Positions 54,333 to 55,935 of a stretch of 55,935 nt of DNA are shown one piece after another; the stretch's first letter is position 1; each line of letters begins with the position of its first letter. The stretch is from NCBI GenBank assembly GCA_944363635.1, contig CALVUP010000010.1:1-55935 (forward strand), read 5' to 3'. The notes under the pieces were generated by a model. It searched no databases, was not told the DNA's origin, and saw only the letters and a list, made by a program, of their open reading frames with translations. This DNA is from an uncultured Bacilli bacterium (lineage in GTDB: Bacteria > Bacillota_I > Bacilli_A > RF39 > UBA660). The position numbers and the translations under genes were made by a program.

Positions 54333-54371
54333 AAGTTGTTCTTTTTTTGTGTTCAAGAACAACTTTTTTAG
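54331..54371. terminator. Bidirectional terminator between def and truB
   Basis: A 13-bp stem (AAAAGTTGTTCTT with AAGAACAACTTTT) around an 11-base loop, with T-rich tails on both strands, serves the two converging genes. Confidence 0.88.
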
Positions 54372-55216
54372 TGAAATACTTTTTTAGCACGCAAATCGTC
54401 TTTTTCTTTCCTGTAAATACCTACAACCTGATTCTGATATAAAAAGATGCAAAGATCTTTGACATGCCATTGATCTTCTATTTTATTACCATTCTTAATC
54501 TTCAAATATAAAGGTTCCTCTACTTCAATTTGACGATAATTTGATAAAGCTTCTTTTAAAGATAGGATTTGATATTTATTGTTTTTGATATCCTCTATTG
54601 TATAAGCGTGCTCTAGATCAAAAATGCCTTCTTTGGTTCTTTTTAAATTACGCATAGTACATAGAATTTTTAATTTTTCTCCAACATCTCTTATTAAACT
54701 ACGAATATACGTTCCTTTTGACACTTTTGTTTTAAATGTAAAACCATCATCTCTTAGATCAAGAAGTTCTATTTCTTTAATTTCTACTTCTTTTTTAGGG
54801 AGCAGAACTTCTTCTTGTTTTCTTGCATATTCATATAATCTTTTTCCCTTTACTTTCACCGCCGAATATTTTGGAACCTCTTGCATATATTTTCCTTTAA
54901 ACGAGTCTAGAACTTGTACTACTTTTTCTTGATCTAAAATATAATTCGTTTGTCTTTCTAGAGTTTTTCCAGTGATATCAAGTGTATCTGTTAAAACACC
55001 ACATTTTACTTCAGCAATATACTCTTTTTCATCATAGGCTAAAAATTCGATAATTTTCGTACCTTGATTGATAGCCAATACTAAAACGCCTGTCGCTAGT
55101 GGATCTAATGTTCCAGCATGCCCTATTTTTTTTGTCTTTAGCTCTTTAGAAACCACATTCACTACATCTCGACTGGTATATCCCTTTTCTTTATTTAATA
55201 CAATAATTCCATCCAT
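54368..55216 (-). CDS. truB: tRNA pseudouridine(55) synthase
   Basis: 282 residues. The catalytic Asp38 lies in GHAGTLDPLATGVL; also present are the N-terminal LNKEKGYTSRDVV and the KYSAVKVKGKRLYEYAR and KGTYIRSLIRDVG motifs. A small C-terminal domain follows. It makes pseudouridine 55 in the T loop of tRNAs. I start at ATG 55216 because the in-frame ATG at 55258 lies upstream of the TGTTATAAT -10. The usual neighbours rbfA and ribF are absent within the window. Confidence 0.95.
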   Translation of the reverse strand: MDGIIVLNKEKGYTSRDVVNVVSKELKTKKIGHAGTLDPLATGVLVLAINQGTKIIEFLAYDEKEYIAEVKCGVLTDTLDITGKTLERQTNYILDQEKVVQVLDSFKGKYMQEVPKYSAVKVKGKRLYEYARKQEEVLLPKKEVEIKEIELLDLRDDGFTFKTKVSKGTYIRSLIRDVGEKLKILCTMRNLKRTKEGIFDLEHAYTIEDIKNNKYQILSLKEALSNYRQIEVEEPLYLKIKNGNKIEDQWHVKDLCIFLYQNQVVGIYRKEKDDLRAKKVFH

Positions 55217-55251
55217 TGTCTTCCCTCTTCCAATATTATAACAAATATATT

Positions 55252-55280
55252 TTGACAAAACAATTCATTTGTGGTATAAT
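55252..55280 (+). promoter_or_regulatory. Consensus sigma-A promoter for the gene at 55314
   Basis: TTGACA (55252-55257), 17 bases, TATAAT (55275-55280). It is divergent from truB. Confidence 0.88.
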
Positions 55281-55313
55281 TTATATCACGTTGTTTAGAA
55301 AGGGGAGAAAAAC

Positions 55314-55850
55314 ATGACAGAGATGAAAATAACGCAAGCAGTACCCAAATACGATACAAATCGTAATTTATATGATGAAAATGAATTGCTATTTCAAAAT
55401 ACTTTAAAAGAATATATGGAAATTTTTGGAGGAGTATCTCACCATGATGTTGGATTATCAAAAAGCGTTTGTATATCCTTTAATCTTGCAAAGGAACATA
55501 ATAGTTTGACAAATGCCCAAGTGAATTCTTTTTATCTTCAAAATTATATTTTAAACAAAAAAAATATTGAGAAAAAAGCAAAAAGAAGCAATAGAAAAAA
55601 TCAATTAATGCGTTCGATACAAATAATAAATTATTACCTTGATACCAACCAAATCTATCACTTAGTAGAAATTGGTTTAGAGGATTTATCTTTAAAAAGG
55701 TTCGTGCAAGAATGCTATATAGATTTTCAGATTTTAAGGCAAAATAAGCTATCTTCGTTTCCAGCACCAATTTCTATTACAGATGCAATGCATTTAGAAA
55801 ACTTAAGAGATCATACAAATTATTCTTTCAAAGTTTTAGAAAAAAAATAA
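55314..55850 (+). CDS. Hypothetical protein, 178 residues
   Basis: I do not recognise this protein. It is basic and soluble. A KKNIEKKAKRSNRKNQ stretch near residues 82-97 could touch nucleic acid; the rest looks helical (SIQIINYYLDTNQIYHLVEIGLE split by turns). Gene support is strong: a consensus promoter, GGGGAG before the ATG and a terminator right after the stop. It stands alone between divergent truB and a convergent gene. Confidence 0.65.
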   Translation: MTEMKITQAVPKYDTNRNLYDENELLFQNTLKEYMEIFGGVSHHDVGLSKSVCISFNLAKEHNSLTNAQVNSFYLQNYILNKKNIEKKAKRSNRKNQLMRSIQIINYYLDTNQIYHLVEIGLEDLSLKRFVQECYIDFQILRQNKLSSFPAPISITDAMHLENLRDHTNYSFKVLEKK

Positions 55851-55880
55851 AAAGTGAGATTTATAACTCACTTTTTATTT
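55849..55880. terminator. Bidirectional terminator
   Basis: A 10-bp stem (AAAAAGTGAG with CTCACTTTTT) with an 8-base loop serves the hypothetical gene on the + strand and overlaps the end of the partial - strand gene. Confidence 0.85.
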
Positions 55881-55935
55881 GCTTAATTTTTTCTTCAATT
55901 CTCTTTCCATATGCAATGGAATCATCATACACAAA
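55861..55935 (-). CDS. 3' end of an unidentified gene
   Basis: An open - strand frame enters from the window edge and stops at 55861-55863, giving 24 C-terminal residues (SIAYGKRIEEKIKQIKSEL at the end). It is helical and basic. It ends in the shared terminator, which supports a real gene. Too little is visible to name it. Confidence 0.6.
   Translation of the reverse strand, partial: FVYDDSIAYGKRIEEKIKQIKSEL

Overview
This is AT-rich DNA from a low-GC Gram-positive bacterium (Bacillota, most likely Bacilli-like). The evidence is the HrcA/CIRCE heat-shock operon, teichoic-acid genes of the Tag/Tar type, consensus sigma-A promoters with 17-base spacers, and ribosome-binding sites reading AGGTGAT or GGAGG. 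UGA is used as a stop and UGG for Trp, so this is not a code-4 mollicute. The exact genus cannot be read from the sequence.

Bases 1-22553 are one long block of + strand genes for an anionic cell-wall polymer. It holds four proteins with CDP-glycerol/ribitol phosphotransferase domains (one cut by the window start, two fused to family-2 glycosyltransferases). It also holds a TagGH exporter, a TarI-TarJ pair for CDP-ribitol, a cytidylyltransferase-kinase fusion, and two O-acyltransferases of different folds. Two decoration sets follow a lipid-linked sugar logic: a CsbB-like synthase, GtcA-like flippase and YfhO-like GT-C transferase; and a UbiA-type phosphoribosyl-lipid synthase, a HAD phosphatase and a second GT-C-like protein. 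A short Na/Pi-cotransporter-like gene sits among them.

Bases 22567-26845 hold a 28-residue membrane peptide (- strand), a SpoIIM-family protein, mnmA, a DNA-binding regulator and an anchored Ig-like surface protein. The + block then ends. An extremely AT-rich gap (26878-27514) carries a site matching the Bacillus subtilis dif sequence at 24 of 28 positions. To its right almost every gene lies on the - strand, so the window appears to span the chromosome's replication terminus. deoB and the Xer recombinase gene lie directly beside the dif-like site.

Bases 27545-39699 carry deoB-xer, three unknown small ORFs (two overlapping at a -1 slippery heptamer), rarA, tdk, and a heat-shock operon hrcA-grpE-dnaK-tldD-tldE-dnaJ. 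A TldD/E protease pair is therefore inserted between dnaK and dnaJ, and the operon promoter carries two CIRCE operators. Bases 39856-45720 hold an orphan radical SAM protein and pflB-pflA, split by a membrane-anchored leucine-rich-repeat protein. Bases 45826-50053 hold LysM, PH-domain, thioredoxin-fold, thermonuclease and SPFH proteins, and a second anchored protein with the same N-terminal module as the leucine-rich-repeat one. Bases 50123-55935 hold a candidate small RNA, lon, a hypothetical protein, a YjcZ-like micropeptide, def, truB, one unknown gene and the 3' end of another.

No tRNA, rRNA, CRISPR array, insertion sequence or prophage was recognised.
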